Notes under the pieces: model-generated
Told to the model about the DNA's origin: nothing
The model's database searches: none
What the model saw: the letters and a program-made list of their open reading frames with translations, nothing else
Part shown: positions 27,617 to 36,385 of the stretch, piece by piece
How positions within the stretch are numbered: position 1 is the stretch's first letter
Layout of the letters: the number at the start of each line of letters is the position of its first letter
Assembly (NCBI RefSeq): GCF_023375815.1
Contig: NZ_CP067412.1
Coordinates: 5,642,001 to 5,706,000, forward strand
Source of the DNA: Pseudomonas sp. HS6
Lineage (GTDB): Bacteria; Pseudomonadota; Gammaproteobacteria; Pseudomonadales; Pseudomonadaceae
Direction: 5' to 3'
Length of the DNA: 64,000 nucleotides
Made by a program: the position numbers and the translations under genes

Positions 27617-28857
27617 TGTCCAGTCTGGCAGATGCAAACGTCCAGAGTGACCTGGACATCGCCCCGTTGTTGTTGCCCGCGCAAGTGCTGCGCAACGACG
27701 CACAAGCCATCAAGGCCGCCCATGAGCTGGCGCAAGTCGCCCGCGTGCAGGCCGCCAAACGCGACCGCCAACGCAAGCTGCCGTGGTCGGAAATCGAACA
27801 GTTCACCCGCAGCGGTTTGGGCAGCATCGCCATCCCGCGCGAGTACGGCGGCCCGCAGGTTTCCTTCGTCACCCTGGCCGAGGTGTTCGCGATCGTTTCC
27901 GCGGCCGACCCGGCACTGGGACAGATCCCGCAGAACCAGTTCGGCATCATCAACCTGATCCTCGGCAGCGCCACCGAAGAGCAGAAACAGCAGCTGCTGC
28001 AAAGCGTGCTCGAAGGCTGGCGCATCGGTAACGCCGGGCCTGAGCGCGGCACCAAAGACACCCTGGAATTGAAAGCGCGCATCACCGCCGATGGCGATGA
28101 CTACGTGATCAACGGCCAGAAGTTCTATTCCACCGGCGCCCTCTTCGCCCATTGGGTGGCGGTCAAGGCACTCAACGATGACGGCAAGCAAGTGCTGGCC
28201 TTCGTCCGTCGTGGCACGCCCGGCCTGCGCATCGTCGACGACTGGTCGGGTTTCGGCCAGCGCACCACTGCCAGCGGCACGATCCTGCTGAACAACGTGC
28301 GGGTCGACGCTGGTCTTGTGGTGGACAACTGGAAGATCAACGAAAAGCCCAACACCCAGGGCGCGGTGTCGCAGTTGATTCAGGCAGCGATCGACGCCGG
28401 CATCGCCCGTGGCGCCATCGATGACGCCATCGAATTCGTCAAGACGCGCGCCCGGCCGTGGATCGACGCCAAGGTCGAACGGGCCAGCGACGACCTCTAC
28501 GTGATCGCCGACATCGGCAAACTGAAAATCGAACTGCACGCTGCCGAAGCGTTGCTGCGCAAGGCCGGGCAAGTGCTGGATCAGGTGCACGCCGCGCCGC
28601 TCACTGCCGAGTCGGCCGCCCGAGCTTCGATAGCCGTGGCCGAAGCCAAAGTGCTGACCACCGAAATCTCGCTGCTGGCCAGCGAAAAGCTCTTCGAGCT
28701 GGCCGGCAGCCGCGCCACCCTCGCCGAATTCAACCTCGACCGTCACTGGCGCAACGCCCGGGTGCACACCCTGCACGACCCGGTGCGTTGGAAGTACCAC
28801 GCGGTCGGCGCCTATCGCCTAAACGGAAAACTTCCGGCTCGCCATTCCTGGATCTGA
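27616..28857 (+). CDS. SfnB-family acyl-CoA-dehydrogenase-like sulfur oxidoreductase (first copy)
   Basis: A 413-residue flavoprotein of the acyl-CoA dehydrogenase/DszC fold, in the group annotated as SfnB sulfur-acquisition oxidoreductases. An N-terminal helical domain contains FTRSGLGSIAIPREYGG. The middle beta domain has YVINGQKFYSTGALFAHWVA and DDWSGFGQRTTASGTILLNN. The C-terminal helical domain ends FNLDRHWRNARVHTLHDPVR. Members oxidise organosulfur compounds such as sulfones or sulfides with reduced flavin. It starts in the TGATG overlap with the leader ORF and is followed 25 nt later by a paralogue. Confidence 0.87.
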   Translation: MSSLADANVQSDLDIAPLLLPAQVLRNDAQAIKAAHELAQVARVQAAKRDRQRKLPWSEIEQFTRSGLGSIAIPREYGGPQVSFVTLAEVFAIVSAADPALGQIPQNQFGIINLILGSATEEQKQQLLQSVLEGWRIGNAGPERGTKDTLELKARITADGDDYVINGQKFYSTGALFAHWVAVKALNDDGKQVLAFVRRGTPGLRIVDDWSGFGQRTTASGTILLNNVRVDAGLVVDNWKINEKPNTQGAVSQLIQAAIDAGIARGAIDDAIEFVKTRARPWIDAKVERASDDLYVIADIGKLKIELHAAEALLRKAGQVLDQVHAAPLTAESAARASIAVAEAKVLTTEISLLASEKLFELAGSRATLAEFNLDRHWRNARVHTLHDPVRWKYHAVGAYRLNGKLPARHSWI

Positions 28858-28882
28858 CGACCAGACATCTGGAGAAAAACCT

Positions 28883-30076
28883 ATGACCTTTTCCCATCCC
28901 GTCGCGGTCATCACCAGCGACGAGCAAGCCCTGATCGTCGCCAGCGACCTGGCCGAAGATTTCCAGCGCGACAGCAACCTGCGCGACCGCGAACGCCGTC
29001 TGCCGCTGCCGGAGCTCGACGTGTTTTCCCGCTCCGGCCTGTGGGGCATCAGCGTTCCCAAGGAGTATGGCGGCGCCGGCGTTTCCAACGTGACGCTGGC
29101 CAAAGTCATCGCCCTGATCGCCCGGGCCGATGGCTCGCTCGGGCAGATTCCGCAGAACCATTTCTATGCCCTCGAAGTGCTTCGGGTGAACGGCAGCCAC
29201 GAGCAGAAACAACGCCTCTACGCTGAAGTCCTCGCCGGCCAGCGCTTCGGCAATGCCTTGGCGGAGCTGGGCACCAAGACTGCCCACGACCGTGTCACCA
29301 GCCTCATACGCGACGGCAGCGGTTATCGCATCAACGGTCGCAAGTTCTATTCAACCGGTGCGATTTACGCCCAGCGCATTCCGACCTCGGTGGTCGATGA
29401 AAACGGCGTGCAACAACTGGCGTTCGTCCCGCGTGACAGTAAAGGCCTGACCGTGATCGACGACTGGAGCGGCTTCGGCCAGCGCACCACTGGCAGCGGT
29501 TCAGTGGTGTTCGAAGACGTGTACGTCGCCGCCGAAGATGTCATTCCGTTCCAGAGCGCTTTCGAGCGCCCGACCACCGTCGGCCCGTTGGCGCAGATTC
29601 TTCACGCCGCCATCGACACCGGCATCGCCCGCGCCGCTTACGAAGATGCGTTGCACTTCGTGCGCAGCAAGACCCGGCCGTGGATCGACTCGGGCAATGA
29701 CAAAGCCACCGAAGACCCGCTGACCCTCAAGAGTTTCGGCCATTTGAGCATTCGCCTGCACGCCACCGAAGCACTGCTCGAACGTGCCGGCGAATTCCTC
29801 GACGCGGCCCAGGTCGAGACCAACGCCGAGACGGTTGCAGCGGCGTCGATTGCTGTCGCCGAAGCACGGGCGATCAGCACCGAAATTTCCCTGGCCGCCG
29901 GCAGCACCCTGTTCGAACTGGCCGGCAGTCAGGCCACCCTGATCGAACACGGTCTCGATCGTCACTGGCGCAACGCCCGGGTGCACACCCTGCACGACCC
30001 GGTACGCTGGAAGTATCACGCGGTGGGCAATTACTACCTCAACGATGAAAACCCTCCGCTGCGAGGGACCATCTGA
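28883..30076 (+). CDS. SfnB-family acyl-CoA-dehydrogenase-like sulfur oxidoreductase (second copy)
   Basis: A 397-residue paralogue of the preceding gene. It shares the same domain order and blocks such as SRSGLWGISVPKEYGGAGVS, YRINGRKFYSTGAIYAQRIP, WSGFGQRTTGSGSVVFEDVY and RHWRNARVHTLHDPVRWKYH. The middle parts have diverged, so the two may act on different substrates or as a heteromer. GGAG precedes the ATG. The stop overlaps the start of the DszA-type monooxygenase gene (TGATG). A DszC-like plus DszA-like arrangement recalls the two-step sulfide-sulfone-sulfinate chemistry of desulfurisation. Confidence 0.87.
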   Translation: MTFSHPVAVITSDEQALIVASDLAEDFQRDSNLRDRERRLPLPELDVFSRSGLWGISVPKEYGGAGVSNVTLAKVIALIARADGSLGQIPQNHFYALEVLRVNGSHEQKQRLYAEVLAGQRFGNALAELGTKTAHDRVTSLIRDGSGYRINGRKFYSTGAIYAQRIPTSVVDENGVQQLAFVPRDSKGLTVIDDWSGFGQRTTGSGSVVFEDVYVAAEDVIPFQSAFERPTTVGPLAQILHAAIDTGIARAAYEDALHFVRSKTRPWIDSGNDKATEDPLTLKSFGHLSIRLHATEALLERAGEFLDAAQVETNAETVAAASIAVAEARAISTEISLAAGSTLFELAGSQATLIEHGLDRHWRNARVHTLHDPVRWKYHAVGNYYLNDENPPLRGTI

Positions 30077-31428
30077 TGAGCAAGAAAAAGATCCTGCTCA
30101 ATGCGTTCAACATGAACTGCATCGGCCACATCAACCACGGGTTGTGGACGCATCCACGCGACACCTCGACCCGATACAAGACCATCGAATACTGGACCGA
30201 ACTGGCGCAACTGCTGGAGCGCGGGCTGTTCGACGGGCTGTTCATCGCCGACATCGTCGGCGTGTACGACGTCTATCAGAACTCGGTGGACGTCACCCTG
30301 AAAGAGTCGATCCAGCTGCCGGTCAACGATCCGCTGCTGCTGGTGTCGGCCATGTCTGCGGTGACCAAAAATCTAGGTTTCGGCCTGACCGCCAACCTTA
30401 CCTACGAGCCGCCGTATCTGTTCGCCCGACGCATGTCGACCCTCGATCACCTGAGCCGTGGACGGGTGGGCTGGAACATCGTCACCGGTTATCTGGACAG
30501 CGCCGCCAAGGCCATGGGCCTGAGCGAGCAGGTCGAGCACGACCGGCGTTACGACCAGGCCGACGAGTACCTCGAAGTCCTCTACAAACTCTGGGAAGGC
30601 AGTTGGGAAAACGGTGCAGTGCTCAACGATCCGCAGCAGCGGATCTACGCGCAGCCAGACAAAGTGCATAAGGTCGAGCACAAGGGCGAGTTCTATCAGG
30701 TCGAGGGTTATCACCTCTGCGAGCCGTCGCCGCAGCGCACGCCGGTGCTGTTCCAGGCGGGCAGTTCGGATCGCGGTCTGCTGTTCGCCGGGCGGCATGC
30801 CGAGTGCGTATTCATCAGTGGTCAGAACAAGCCGTCGACCAAAGTCCAAGTGGACAAGGTCCGCGCCAGCGCCGTCGAAGCGGGTCGCAATCCCGAGGAC
30901 ATCAAAGTATTCATGGGCCTCAACGTGATCGTCGGCGAGACCGAGGAAGCGGCGTGGGCCAAGCACGCCGAGTACCTGAGCTATGCCAGCGCCGAGGCGG
31001 GCGTGGCGCATTTTTCGGCGTCCACCGGGATCGATTTTTCCCAGTACGAAATCGACGAACCGATCCAGTACGTGAAGAGCAACGCGATCCAGTCCGCCAC
31101 CAAAAACCTGCAGAACAATGACTGGACCCGGCGCAAGTTGCTCGACCAGCACGCCCTCGGCGGGCGCTACATCACCGTGGTCGGCTCGCCGCAGCAAGTG
31201 GCGGATGAGCTGGAATCGTGGATCGCCGAAACCGGCCTCGACGGTTTCAACCTGACCCGCATCGTCACCCCGGAAAGCTACGTGGATTTCATCGACCTGG
31301 TGATTCCGGAACTGCAACGACGCGGCTCGTACAAGACCGCGTACGACACCGGCAGCCTGCGGGAAAAACTGTTTCACGGCGAAGCGCATCTGCCGGAGCA
31401 ACACACGGGCTCTTCATTCCGCCGCTAA
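30076..31428 (+). CDS. DszA/NtaA-type FMNH2-dependent sulfone monooxygenase
   Basis: A 450-residue luciferase-like flavin monooxygenase of the NtaA/SnaA/DszA group. Blocks include MNCIGHINHGLWTHPRD, LFDGLFIADIVGVYDVYQNS, GRVGWNIVTGYLDSAAKAMG, PVLFQAGSSDRGLLFAGRHA and DGFNLTRIVTPESYVDF. Relatives cleave carbon-sulfur bonds in sulfones (DszA) or dimethyl sulfide (DmoA). It is translationally coupled to the second SfnB gene, which could provide its oxidised substrate. A flavin reductase is needed and is not encoded nearby. A REPIN begins immediately after the stop. Confidence 0.88.
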   Translation: MSKKKILLNAFNMNCIGHINHGLWTHPRDTSTRYKTIEYWTELAQLLERGLFDGLFIADIVGVYDVYQNSVDVTLKESIQLPVNDPLLLVSAMSAVTKNLGFGLTANLTYEPPYLFARRMSTLDHLSRGRVGWNIVTGYLDSAAKAMGLSEQVEHDRRYDQADEYLEVLYKLWEGSWENGAVLNDPQQRIYAQPDKVHKVEHKGEFYQVEGYHLCEPSPQRTPVLFQAGSSDRGLLFAGRHAECVFISGQNKPSTKVQVDKVRASAVEAGRNPEDIKVFMGLNVIVGETEEAAWAKHAEYLSYASAEAGVAHFSASTGIDFSQYEIDEPIQYVKSNAIQSATKNLQNNDWTRRKLLDQHALGGRYITVVGSPQQVADELESWIAETGLDGFNLTRIVTPESYVDFIDLVIPELQRRGSYKTAYDTGSLREKLFHGEAHLPEQHTGSSFRR

Positions 31429-31430
31429 AA

Positions 31431-31507
31431 GCATCGCTGGCAAGCCAGCTCCCACAGGTTTCGTGAACTCAACACATCCTTGTGGGAGCTGGCTTGCCAG
31501 CGATGAG
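31431..31507. repeat. REPIN of a second REP subfamily
   Basis: GCATCGCTGGCAAGCCAGCT plus CCCACAGG faces TTGTGGGAGCTGGCTTGCCA plus GCGATG, about 20 nt apart. The core GCTGGC replaces the GCGGGC of the repeats at 6948 and 18912, so this is a distinct subfamily. It lies between the monooxygenase and the MetQ-like gene. Confidence 0.85.
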
Positions 31508-31553
31508 GCCCGACCAGACACCACACAATTCATGCACTGACTGGAAAAACCCT

Positions 31554-32363
31554 ATGACCAAGACACTTCTTTCCCACCCAGTCAAAGCACTGGCCCTGGC
31601 CTTCGGCCTGTTCAGCTCGGCCGTTTTCGCCGCCGACGCGCCGTTGAAAATCGGCACCACCGCAGCCTTCGCGATTCCGCTGGAAGCCGCCGTCGAAGAG
31701 GCCTCCAAACAGGGCCTGAAAGTCGAACTCGTGGAGTTCACCGACTGGATCGCGCCCAACGTCAGCCTCGCGGCCGGTGACATCGACGTGAACTACTTCC
31801 AGCACATCCCGTTCCTGGAAAACGCCAAGGCAGCCTCCGGTTTCGACCTGGTGCCGTTCGCGCCGGGGATCATCAACAACGTCGGCCTGTACTCGAAGAA
31901 ATACAAAAGCTTCGACGAGTTGCCGGAAGGCGCCAGCGTCGCTATCGCCAACGACCCGATCAACAGCGGTCGCGGCCTGCAACTGCTGGCCAAGGCCGGC
32001 CTGATCACCCTGAAACCGGGCGTCGGCTACAAGGCCACCGAAGACGATATTGTCGCCAACCCGAAGAAGATCAAGATCCTGCAAGTCGAAGCCGTGCAAC
32101 TGGTACGCGCCTACGATGACGCCGATCTGGTCCAGGGCTACCCGGCCTACATCCGTCTGGCGAAGACGTTCGATGCCGGCTCTGCGCTGCTGTTCGACGG
32201 CCTCGACCACAAGGAATACGTGATCCAGTTCGTGATCCAGCCGAAGAGCAAAACCGACCCGCGCCTGATCAAGTTCGTCGACATCTACCAGCATTCGCCG
32301 GCCGTACGCGCCGCGCTGGATAAGGCCCACGGCAAGCTGTACCAGGCCGGTTGGGAAAGCTGA
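31554..32363 (+). CDS. MetQ/NlpA-family binding protein of a methionine-type ABC importer
   Basis: A 269-residue NlpA-family solute-binding protein. A signal peptide ends near residue 26 (SSAVFA) with a signal-peptidase-I-like site, and no lipobox cysteine is present, unlike most MetQ proteins. Family blocks are [40 protein letters not shown] and [20 protein letters not shown]. Residues 152-190 match the methionine-binding region only loosely, so another sulfur compound is possible. It precedes MetN- and MetI-type genes and follows the sfn operon, from which it is separated by a REPIN. Confidence 0.85.
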   Translation: MTKTLLSHPVKALALAFGLFSSAVFAADAPLKIGTTAAFAIPLEAAVEEASKQGLKVELVEFTDWIAPNVSLAAGDIDVNYFQHIPFLENAKAASGFDLVPFAPGIINNVGLYSKKYKSFDELPEGASVAIANDPINSGRGLQLLAKAGLITLKPGVGYKATEDDIVANPKKIKILQVEAVQLVRAYDDADLVQGYPAYIRLAKTFDAGSALLFDGLDHKEYVIQFVIQPKSKTDPRLIKFVDIYQHSPAVRAALDKAHGKLYQAGWES

Positions 32364-32365
32364 GG

Positions 32366-33490
32366 ATGACCGCAGCCATTCAACGGCGACTGGATCTTCC
32401 AGAGCCACCCGCGCTGGCACAGCGCACCGAGTTGCATCCCGAACTGAACCGCGCCCATGTGCGTTTCGTCGGGCTCGGCAAAACCTACGACGGCAAACAA
32501 GGCCCGGTCGCAGCCCTGCAAGGCATCGACCTGGCAATCCAGCGCGGTGAAGTGTTCGGCATCATCGGCCGCAGCGGCGCCGGCAAGTCGTCGCTGATCC
32601 GTACCATCAACCGCCTCGAACAACCGACCTCGGGCCGGGTGCTGATCGATCAGGTGGACATCGGCGAGTACGACGAGGATCGCCTCGTCGCCCTGCGTCG
32701 GCGGATCGGCATGATCTTCCAGCACTTCAATCTGATGTCGGCAAAAACGGTGTGGCAGAACGTCGAACTGCCGCTGAAAGTCGCCGGTGTCCCGAAGGAG
32801 CAACGGGAGACAAAGGTTCGCGAACTGTTGGAACTGGTGGGCCTGCAAGCCAAGCACAAGGCCTATCCGGCGCAGCTGTCCGGCGGGCAGAAACAGCGTG
32901 TCGGCATCGCCCGTGCGCTGGTGCACGACCCGGACATTCTGCTGTGTGACGAAGCCACTTCGGCGCTGGACCCGGAAACCACCCAGTCGATCCTCGGCCT
33001 GCTGCGCGAGATCAACAAACGCCTGGGCCTGACCATCGTGCTGATCACTCACGAGATGGCCGTGATCCGGGAAATCTGCGACCGCGTCGTCGTACTGGAA
33101 CACGGACGCATCGTCGAGCAGGGCCCGGTCTGGGAAGTGTTCGGCAACCCGCAGCACGAAGTCAGCCAGACGTTGCTCGCGCCGTTGCAATACGCTTTGC
33201 CCGAAGAATTGCAAAGCCGATTGCAGGCGCAACCGTCGTCGTCCGATGCATCAGTGGTACTGCGTTTGCAGTTCACTGGCAGCCAGCAGGATGAACCGGA
33301 TCTGGCCGCGCTGTTCGCCGCGCTCGGTGGCCGGGTGAAACTGCTGCAGGGCGGTGTGGAACGGATTCAGGGGCACGCGCTCGGGCAATTGTTGCTGGCG
33401 GTGGCAGGCTCGAAGCTGAACGCCGAGGAATTGCGCCAGCGTGCCAGCCAATGGGCACAACGCACGGAGGTACTGGGTTATGTGGTTTGA
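32366..33490 (+). CDS. MetN-type ABC transporter ATPase
   Basis: A 374-residue ABC ATPase of the methionine uptake class. Walker A is GRSGAGKS at 68-75, the signature is [15 protein letters not shown], Walker B is [12 protein letters not shown], and the H-loop is [13 protein letters not shown]-terminal NIL/ACT-like regulatory domain (about 290-370, starting VVLRLQFTG) in MetN binds methionine and inhibits transport. About 30 extra residues precede the usual start. The ATG lies 2 nt after the binding-protein stop with AGGATG spacing. The gene overlaps the permease gene by 11 nt. Confidence 0.88.
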   Translation: MTAAIQRRLDLPEPPALAQRTELHPELNRAHVRFVGLGKTYDGKQGPVAALQGIDLAIQRGEVFGIIGRSGAGKSSLIRTINRLEQPTSGRVLIDQVDIGEYDEDRLVALRRRIGMIFQHFNLMSAKTVWQNVELPLKVAGVPKEQRETKVRELLELVGLQAKHKAYPAQLSGGQKQRVGIARALVHDPDILLCDEATSALDPETTQSILGLLREINKRLGLTIVLITHEMAVIREICDRVVVLEHGRIVEQGPVWEVFGNPQHEVSQTLLAPLQYALPEELQSRLQAQPSSSDASVVLRLQFTGSQQDEPDLAALFAALGGRVKLLQGGVERIQGHALGQLLLAVAGSKLNAEELRQRASQWAQRTEVLGYVV

Positions 33491-34124
33491 TCGCTTGCTG
33501 CAGGGTTTCATCGACACGTTTCTGATGGTCGGCGTGTCGTCGCTGATCGCGTTGCTCGCCGGGATTCCCATGGCGGTGATTCTGGTCACCAGCGACAAGG
33601 GCGGTATCTACGAAGCGCCGGTACTCAATCGCGCTCTGGGTGCGTTCGTGAACCTGTTTCGCTCGATCCCGTTTCTGATCCTGATGGTGGCGCTGATTCC
33701 GTTCACCCGGCTGATCGTCGGCACCACGTACGGTGTGTGGGCGGCCGTTGTGCCGCTGACCATTGCGGCCACGCCGTTCTTTGCGCGGATCGCCGAGGTG
33801 AGCCTGCGCGAAGTCGACCACGGCTTGATCGAAGCCGCGCAGGCCATGGGCTGCCGGCGCTGGCACATCATCTGGCACGTGTTGTTGCCTGAGGCGCTGC
33901 CAGGCATCGTCGGCGGTTTCACCATCACCCTGGTGACGATGATCAATTCCTCGGCAATGGCCGGAGCGATTGGCGCCGGCGGCTTGGGCGACATCGCTTA
34001 TCGCTATGGCTATCAGCGCTTTGACAGCCAGATCATGCTGACTGTGATCGTGTTACTGGTGGTGCTGGTGGCGGTGATTCAGTTGGGCGGCGATCGGCTG
34101 GCCCGGGGGTTGAACAAACGATAA
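33480..34124 (+). CDS. MetI-type ABC transporter permease
   Basis: A 214-residue permease with about five membrane helices and the EAA-type loop [20 protein letters not shown]. The family segment [21 protein letters not shown] is near the C-terminus. The ATG at 33480 overlaps the end of the ATPase gene. It completes a MetNIQ-like importer probably serving methionine, its sulfoxides or another thioether, in keeping with the upstream sfn genes. Confidence 0.88.
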   Translation: MWFDRLLQGFIDTFLMVGVSSLIALLAGIPMAVILVTSDKGGIYEAPVLNRALGAFVNLFRSIPFLILMVALIPFTRLIVGTTYGVWAAVVPLTIAATPFFARIAEVSLREVDHGLIEAAQAMGCRRWHIIWHVLLPEALPGIVGGFTITLVTMINSSAMAGAIGAGGLGDIAYRYGYQRFDSQIMLTVIVLLVVLVAVIQLGGDRLARGLNKR

Positions 34125-34136
34125 ATGGGTTGTGTA

Positions 34137-35537
34137 TCAACTCTCCAGCAGGCTGATCAGCAGTTGGCTGTCGGCCGTTCTGGCCAGGTGCAGTGCCTGC
34201 ATGCTTTTCGCAGCGTAAATGATGCTGTCGGCATTGTTCGAAGCCATCCTTGTCCTTAGGGCGGGGAGGGCATTGAACAGTTCAACCGCCCTCTGCACAT
34301 CCAGTTTTTCGAGCAATCCCACTCCGTCCCGGACGCCTGCAATGAAGCTGCTGTGGTCGCGAGTGAATCCATCGAGATACGCCACTGTCAGACCGCCGTC
34401 CATGATGACTTCGCTGACACCGCGCTCGGCTATGTCGTAGACAGGAACGGGGCGATCCAGAGCGTTTGCCATACGGGCGTCCAGGTAAAAGAAATCCAGT
34501 GCGCCCGGTCCGACATTTCGGAATCGGTTGACCCTGATCGTGTGCAGTATTTCGTGTCCCAGTACGGCAGCAAAATCCCCTTCATGGATATGGTTCTGGC
34601 TGATGAAGAACCGGCCATGGAAATCGAGCGAGTACATCCACGCCCTGCGACCCTGGTCAAAATCCACGGCGACAAACTTGTCCAGGCCCCACGGCCCTTG
34701 ATACTCCTTTGAAAGGGCTTCACCTCGCGACAGGCAATCGGCAAACCGATCCTTGACCAACGCATGATGCCGACCGAAATATCCCTGAAGAACGTCGTCG
34801 GCCTCGACATAGCTCCTACCGGACGCCGTGTTCGCATCGGCAAAAATCATCTGTGCTGCTTTCAATTCCGAATGCAGGACGTCGGCGTACTCCGGGGCAA
34901 ACTGTCCGAGTCCACGCGCGACAATGGCTGAGTCTCGGGAGGCCCGGCGCTCGAAGATGTCGTCCCGGCCCTCGTAGAGTTTTCCTTGCGCACTTGTCGA
35001 ATTCAGGTCGCCTGAAGGCGTGCGACCCGATCCTTGATTCATGACGTTGCCGATATCGGAGAGTATCGAAGGCTGAGCGGCCTTCCAGATCATCGACTGG
35101 CGATCAAAAACAAGTGCCGGACCCATTGCAAACGGTTCGGATGTCAACGTCGCCCGGTACTCGCCGGTTATCACATCCTGACGAACCTGCACGATCTCGC
35201 CCGGGGCGATGTCGACGAAATGGCGCCCCTTGAAATGCCGCAGGCCCTGGATATCGGCAGCCGGCAAACCGGCCGGAAAACGCAACCGATAAGGATCCAG
35301 TGAGATCACCATTGAACGAATCGATGCGGTCTCGGCTACCTGCAGCGGGGTCACCCGCATGGAGTCGTCGAGCGCTGCGGGTAATCCGGAGTTGTTATCT
35401 ATGTCGGGAAGCATGGTGCGTGCAACCTTTGACGAAGGCTCGTCAAACCGGTGTATATCAACGGGCCTTGTGCGAATCGGGGGCAAATCTGGCGCTAGGG
35501 GCGGTGGAGTGGCGCGGGGTTTACGTCCGATGGCCAT
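34137..35537 (-). CDS. Putative secreted zinc metallopeptidase/effector with HExxH motif, uncharacterised
   Basis: A 466-residue protein with no signal peptide. Its N-terminus is Pro-rich and basic (PPPLAPDLPPIRTRPVDI). A segment at about 96-150 (GLRHFKGRHFVDIAPGEIVQ ... GEYRATLTSEPF ... LVFDRQSMIWK) resembles the linker regions of large Pseudomonas dermonecrotic-toxin/effector proteins. At 328-332 it has HEILH in AVLGHEILHTI, a zincin active site, preceded by a beta-edge WMYSLDFHGRFFISQNHIHE. Acidic residues near 371-380 (ERGVSEVIMD) could supply the third zinc ligand. The remaining sequence is helical. The ATG has AAAGGA upstream. It stands alone, convergent with the MetI-type gene. Catalytic activity, secretion route and target are unknown. 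Confidence 0.75.
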   Translation of the reverse strand: MAIGRKPRATPPPLAPDLPPIRTRPVDIHRFDEPSSKVARTMLPDIDNNSGLPAALDDSMRVTPLQVAETASIRSMVISLDPYRLRFPAGLPAADIQGLRHFKGRHFVDIAPGEIVQVRQDVITGEYRATLTSEPFAMGPALVFDRQSMIWKAAQPSILSDIGNVMNQGSGRTPSGDLNSTSAQGKLYEGRDDIFERRASRDSAIVARGLGQFAPEYADVLHSELKAAQMIFADANTASGRSYVEADDVLQGYFGRHHALVKDRFADCLSRGEALSKEYQGPWGLDKFVAVDFDQGRRAWMYSLDFHGRFFISQNHIHEGDFAAVLGHEILHTIRVNRFRNVGPGALDFFYLDARMANALDRPVPVYDIAERGVSEVIMDGGLTVAYLDGFTRDHSSFIAGVRDGVGLLEKLDVQRAVELFNALPALRTRMASNNADSIIYAAKSMQALHLARTADSQLLISLLES

Positions 35538-35724
35538 GCGAATTCCTTTCCAAGTGAGTTCAGTCCCGGAAAACCCGGACCGGCATCGCGAAAGTCATCT
35601 ATCGCGCAGGCGTCATTTCAACGGCCCTCGGAGGATTCGGGGAGGTACATAGGTACTGCCCGTGCGTTGGCCTGATCGTGTATGGCGTATATTCGGCAAA
35701 CCCGATTGCCACTGCAGCCCGACC

Positions 35725-36351
35725 ATGAAGCAGACCCCCTCCGATCTGGAACAGATCACCTCCACCACCCTCGCCCACTACAACGCCGTGGCCGAGGACT
35801 TTCGTGAAGGCACCCGCGATCACGATGTCAGTCAGAATATCGATGCACTGTTGCGACACATTCAGGCTGAGGCGCCGTTTTCCATCCTCGACTTCGGCTG
35901 CGGCCCGGGTCGGGATTTGCAGACTTTTACCCGCTTGGATCACATCGCTGTCGGCCTCGACGGTGCAGAAAAATTCGCGCAGATGGCCCGGGAAGACAGT
36001 GGCTGCGAGGTGTGGTGTCAGGATTTTCTGAAGCTGGATCTGCCGGCAGAACGCTTTGACGGCATCTTCGCCAATGCGGTGCTTTTTCATGTGCCGTTGC
36101 AGGCGTTGCCACAGGTTCTGCAGCAACTGCACGGGACATTGAAACCGGGTGGTGTGTTGTTCAGTTCCAATCCGCGCGGGGACAACCGTGAAGGCTGGAA
36201 CGGGCCGCGTTATGGCTCGTATCACGATCTGGAAGCGTGGCGCGGATTGCTGAGCGCTGCCGGTTTTGTCGAGCTGGAACACTACTACCGGCCGACAGGG
36301 CTGCCGCGGGAGCAGCAGCCCTGGTTGGCGAGTGTCTGGCGCAAGATCTGA
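35725..36351 (+). CDS. Class I SAM-dependent methyltransferase
   Basis: A 208-residue Rossmann-fold methyltransferase. SAM-binding motif I is ILDFGCGPGRDL (about 54-65), followed by the acidic loop GLDGAEKF, QDFLKLDLPAERFDGIFANA (motif IV region) and GGVLFSSNPRGDNREGW. The substrate is unknown. The ATG at 35725 is preferred over the GTG at 35662 because the preceding residues are not family-like. It is divergent from the HExxH protein gene and convergent with triC, and may be unrelated to either. Confidence 0.85.
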   Translation: MKQTPSDLEQITSTTLAHYNAVAEDFREGTRDHDVSQNIDALLRHIQAEAPFSILDFGCGPGRDLQTFTRLDHIAVGLDGAEKFAQMAREDSGCEVWCQDFLKLDLPAERFDGIFANAVLFHVPLQALPQVLQQLHGTLKPGGVLFSSNPRGDNREGWNGPRYGSYHDLEAWRGLLSAAGFVELEHYYRPTGLPREQQPWLASVWRKI

Positions 36352-36354
36352 TTC

Positions 36355-36374
36355 CCCTCACCCCAGGGTGAGGG
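36355..36374. terminator. CCCTCACCC / GGTGAGGG hairpin between convergent genes
   Basis: CCCTCACCCCAGGGTGAGGG is an inverted repeat with a very short loop. It lies 4 nt after the methyltransferase stop and 12 nt from the triC stop. Its arms equal the terminal repeats of the MITE-like family, so it may be a solo or collapsed end. Confidence 0.5.
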
Positions 36375-36385
36375 ATGCTTTTGAA

